Shown here: one piece after another, positions 5,498-6,502 of the stretch
How the letters are laid out: each line of letters begins with the position of its first letter
Position numbering within the stretch: the stretch's first letter is position 1
Assembly: GCA_023247155.1 (NCBI GenBank)
Contig: JAHFGZ010000052.1
Span: 1 to 6,502 of the forward strand
Reading direction: 5' to 3'
Length of the DNA stretch: 6,502 nt
From: Candidatus Omnitrophota bacterium
Lineage (GTDB): Bacteria > Omnitrophota > Gorgyraeia > Aquiviventales > Aquiviventaceae
Translations under genes and position numbers: made by a program
Notes under the pieces: generated by a model
Database searches by the model: none
What the model saw: the letters and a program-made list of their open reading frames with translations, nothing else
What the model was told of the DNA's origin: nothing

Positions 5498-6453
5498 AGT
5501 TGCTGCTGGAGGGCCTGGATCCGCGCGGCGGCCTGGGGCGCCAAGCTGGTGTGGCCGTACTGCGCCACGACCGTCTCGTAGGAGATGAGGGCGGAGGTGC
5601 TCCGCTTGCGCCGCTCGTAGAACTGGCCCACCTGGTACTCGTGCTGCGCGCGGCGCTCCTTGAGCGATTGGAGGCGGTCCGTCGCCTCCCCGGAGAGCTC
5701 GCTCTCCGGATAGCGCGTGAGGAAGGCCTGGAGCTCGCGGATCGCCGTGTCGGTCGGCGACTGGTCGTAGGCGGGCCTGAAGGTCCCCTTGAGGCTGGCC
5801 AGGGCGATCTGGTAGTGGGCGTCGTCCACCAGCGGCGAGTCCGGATACCGCGAGATCAGCTGCTCCAAGGCCGCCACCGCCGCTTCGTAATTCCCCAGCG
5901 CCGCGTGCGCGAGCCCCAGCTTGTACTGGGCGAGCTGCCCGTGCTCGCTGAACGGCCCGTCATCCGCAATGGCCTGGAAGATCTCCACCGCCTTGTCGCG
6001 GGCGGGGAGGATCGCCGCGGTGCCGAAGAGTTTGCGCTTCTTCCCGCTCAGGAAATGGTTCCCGAGACGGTACTCCCGTTCCAGGACCTCCGCAAAGCGC
6101 GCGCTCGACGGGTAGGTCTGGACGGTCTTGCGGTACGCCAGGAAGGCCTTGTAGTAATCCCCGTCCTCCTCCTCGCAGCGGCCGAGGTAGTACTGCGCCT
6201 CGGCGGCCTCCCGCGACTCCTTGTAGGCCTTGAGGAGCTTCTGGAACTCCCGCTTGGCCCGCTTGTAGTCCTGCCGCTCGAAGAACCCGACGGCGAAGGC
6301 GAGCTGCTCGTTGGGGCTGTCCTTCACCGCGCCCGTGGGCCCGATCCAGCCGGTCTGCGGCGACCAGATCCACGCGGCATGGGCGGGCGGCGCGCCGAAC
6401 GCCACGCTCAGCAGGCTCGTCAGGACGAGGGGAAGAATGCTGGAAGGTTTCAT
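5494..6453 (-). CDS. bamD: Secreted TPR protein, BamD-like outer-membrane assembly factor without lipobox (319 aa)
   Basis: It is probably a periplasmic scaffold of beta-barrel protein assembly. Residues 1-26 form a signal peptide (MKPSSILPLVLTSLLSVAFG core, AHA|A cleavage at 26/27). The mature protein begins with a Trp-rich WIWSPQTGWIGP element. TPR-type helices follow: AFAVGFFERQDYKRAKREFQ (52-71), AQYYLGRCEEEDGDYYKAFL (86-104) and YKLGLAHAALGNYEAAVAAL (176-195) with RYPDSPLVDDAHY. The C-terminal part, DQSPTDTAIRELQAFLTRYP (229-248) and RRAQHEYQVGQFYERRK (266-282), matches the BamD C-terminal pattern well. BamD is normally lipidated at a Cys after the signal peptide, but the only Cys here is Cys93 inside a TPR, so the protein should be soluble or protein-tethered. 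ATG 6453 is preferred over an upstream TTG (6492) because it starts directly at the signal peptide. It heads the unit with lptE and holA. A generic TPR protein unrelated to Bam function remains possible. Confidence 0.78.
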   Translation of the reverse strand: MKPSSILPLVLTSLLSVAFGAPPAHAAWIWSPQTGWIGPTGAVKDSPNEQLAFAVGFFERQDYKRAKREFQKLLKAYKESREAAEAQYYLGRCEEEDGDYYKAFLAYRKTVQTYPSSARFAEVLEREYRLGNHFLSGKKRKLFGTAAILPARDKAVEIFQAIADDGPFSEHGQLAQYKLGLAHAALGNYEAAVAALEQLISRYPDSPLVDDAHYQIALASLKGTFRPAYDQSPTDTAIRELQAFLTRYPESELSGEATDRLQSLKERRAQHEYQVGQFYERRKRSTSALISYETVVAQYGHTSLAPQAAARIQALQQQL

Positions 6454-6463
6454 CGACGCAGAC

Positions 6464-6492
6464 ACCTTACCAAACCAGGCGGGGAATGTCAA
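6464..6492 (-). promoter_or_regulatory. Promoter of the bamD-like/lptE/holA unit
   Basis: On the minus strand there is a perfect -35 TTGACA (6492-6487), a 17-base spacer ending in TGG (extended -10 form), and a -10 TAAGGT (6469-6464) that keeps the most conserved T, A and final T. The predicted transcription start is at about 6457, only 4 bases before the ATG at 6453. That makes the message almost leaderless and leaves no room for a Shine-Dalgarno; the only AGG nearby lies within the -10 itself. Confidence 0.55.
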
Positions 6493-6502
6493 AAAGATCC
6501 GG

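Overview
The window reads as a stretch of chromosome from a high-GC, diderm (outer-membrane) bacterium. The evidence is very GC-rich third codon positions, long spurious open frames on both strands, and genes for outer-membrane biogenesis (a BamD-like protein and an LptE lipoprotein) beside MurJ. The neighbourhood combines pairings known elsewhere: lptE-holA as in E. coli, and murJ divergent from rpsT as in Pseudomonas. A lineage such as Rokubacteria/Methylomirabilota or a deltaproteobacterial-type group would fit, but this is inference. I see no mobile element, CRISPR array, tRNA or rRNA. All intergenic gaps are under 60 bases.

Layout, right to left on the minus strand. Transcription unit 1 (6453 to 4110) holds a secreted TPR/BamD-like protein, the LptE lipoprotein and a short HolA (DNA polymerase III delta). 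It has a good promoter at 6464-6492. In the middle, rpsT (ribosomal protein bS20) is the only plus-strand gene. It meets holA tail-to-tail with both stop codons inside one CTAG palindrome, and it is divergent from murJ across a 36-base gap. Transcription unit 2 (3807 to 726) holds murJ (lipid II flippase), a compact uvrC (excision-repair nuclease) overlapping murJ by 46 bases, and a 93-residue O6-methylguanine-DNA methyltransferase overlapping uvrC by ATGA. Transcription unit 3 starts at 676 with its own promoter and encodes a membrane-anchored HAMP-GAF sensor protein that runs off the left edge.

Functionally, unit 1 joins outer-membrane assembly (beta-barrel proteins, LPS) with the replisome clamp loader. 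Unit 2 joins cell-wall precursor flipping with two DNA repair activities.

The points most worth a second look are: (i) UvrC lacks both the C-terminal helix-hairpin-helix domain and about 100 residues before its RNase H-like nuclease, while keeping both active sites and the four cluster cysteines, and is translationally coupled to a minimal methyltransferase; (ii) five 7-bp tandem repeats lie in the first codons of lptE; (iii) genes heading transcription units lack Shine-Dalgarno sites, and two of them have promoters that put the start codon at or within 4 nt of the predicted transcription start, suggesting leaderless mRNAs; (iv) the BamD-like protein has no lipobox; (v) MurJ has Gln in place of a conserved cavity Asp. 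Nothing here is clearly an undescribed system; most of it is housekeeping with unusual variants.
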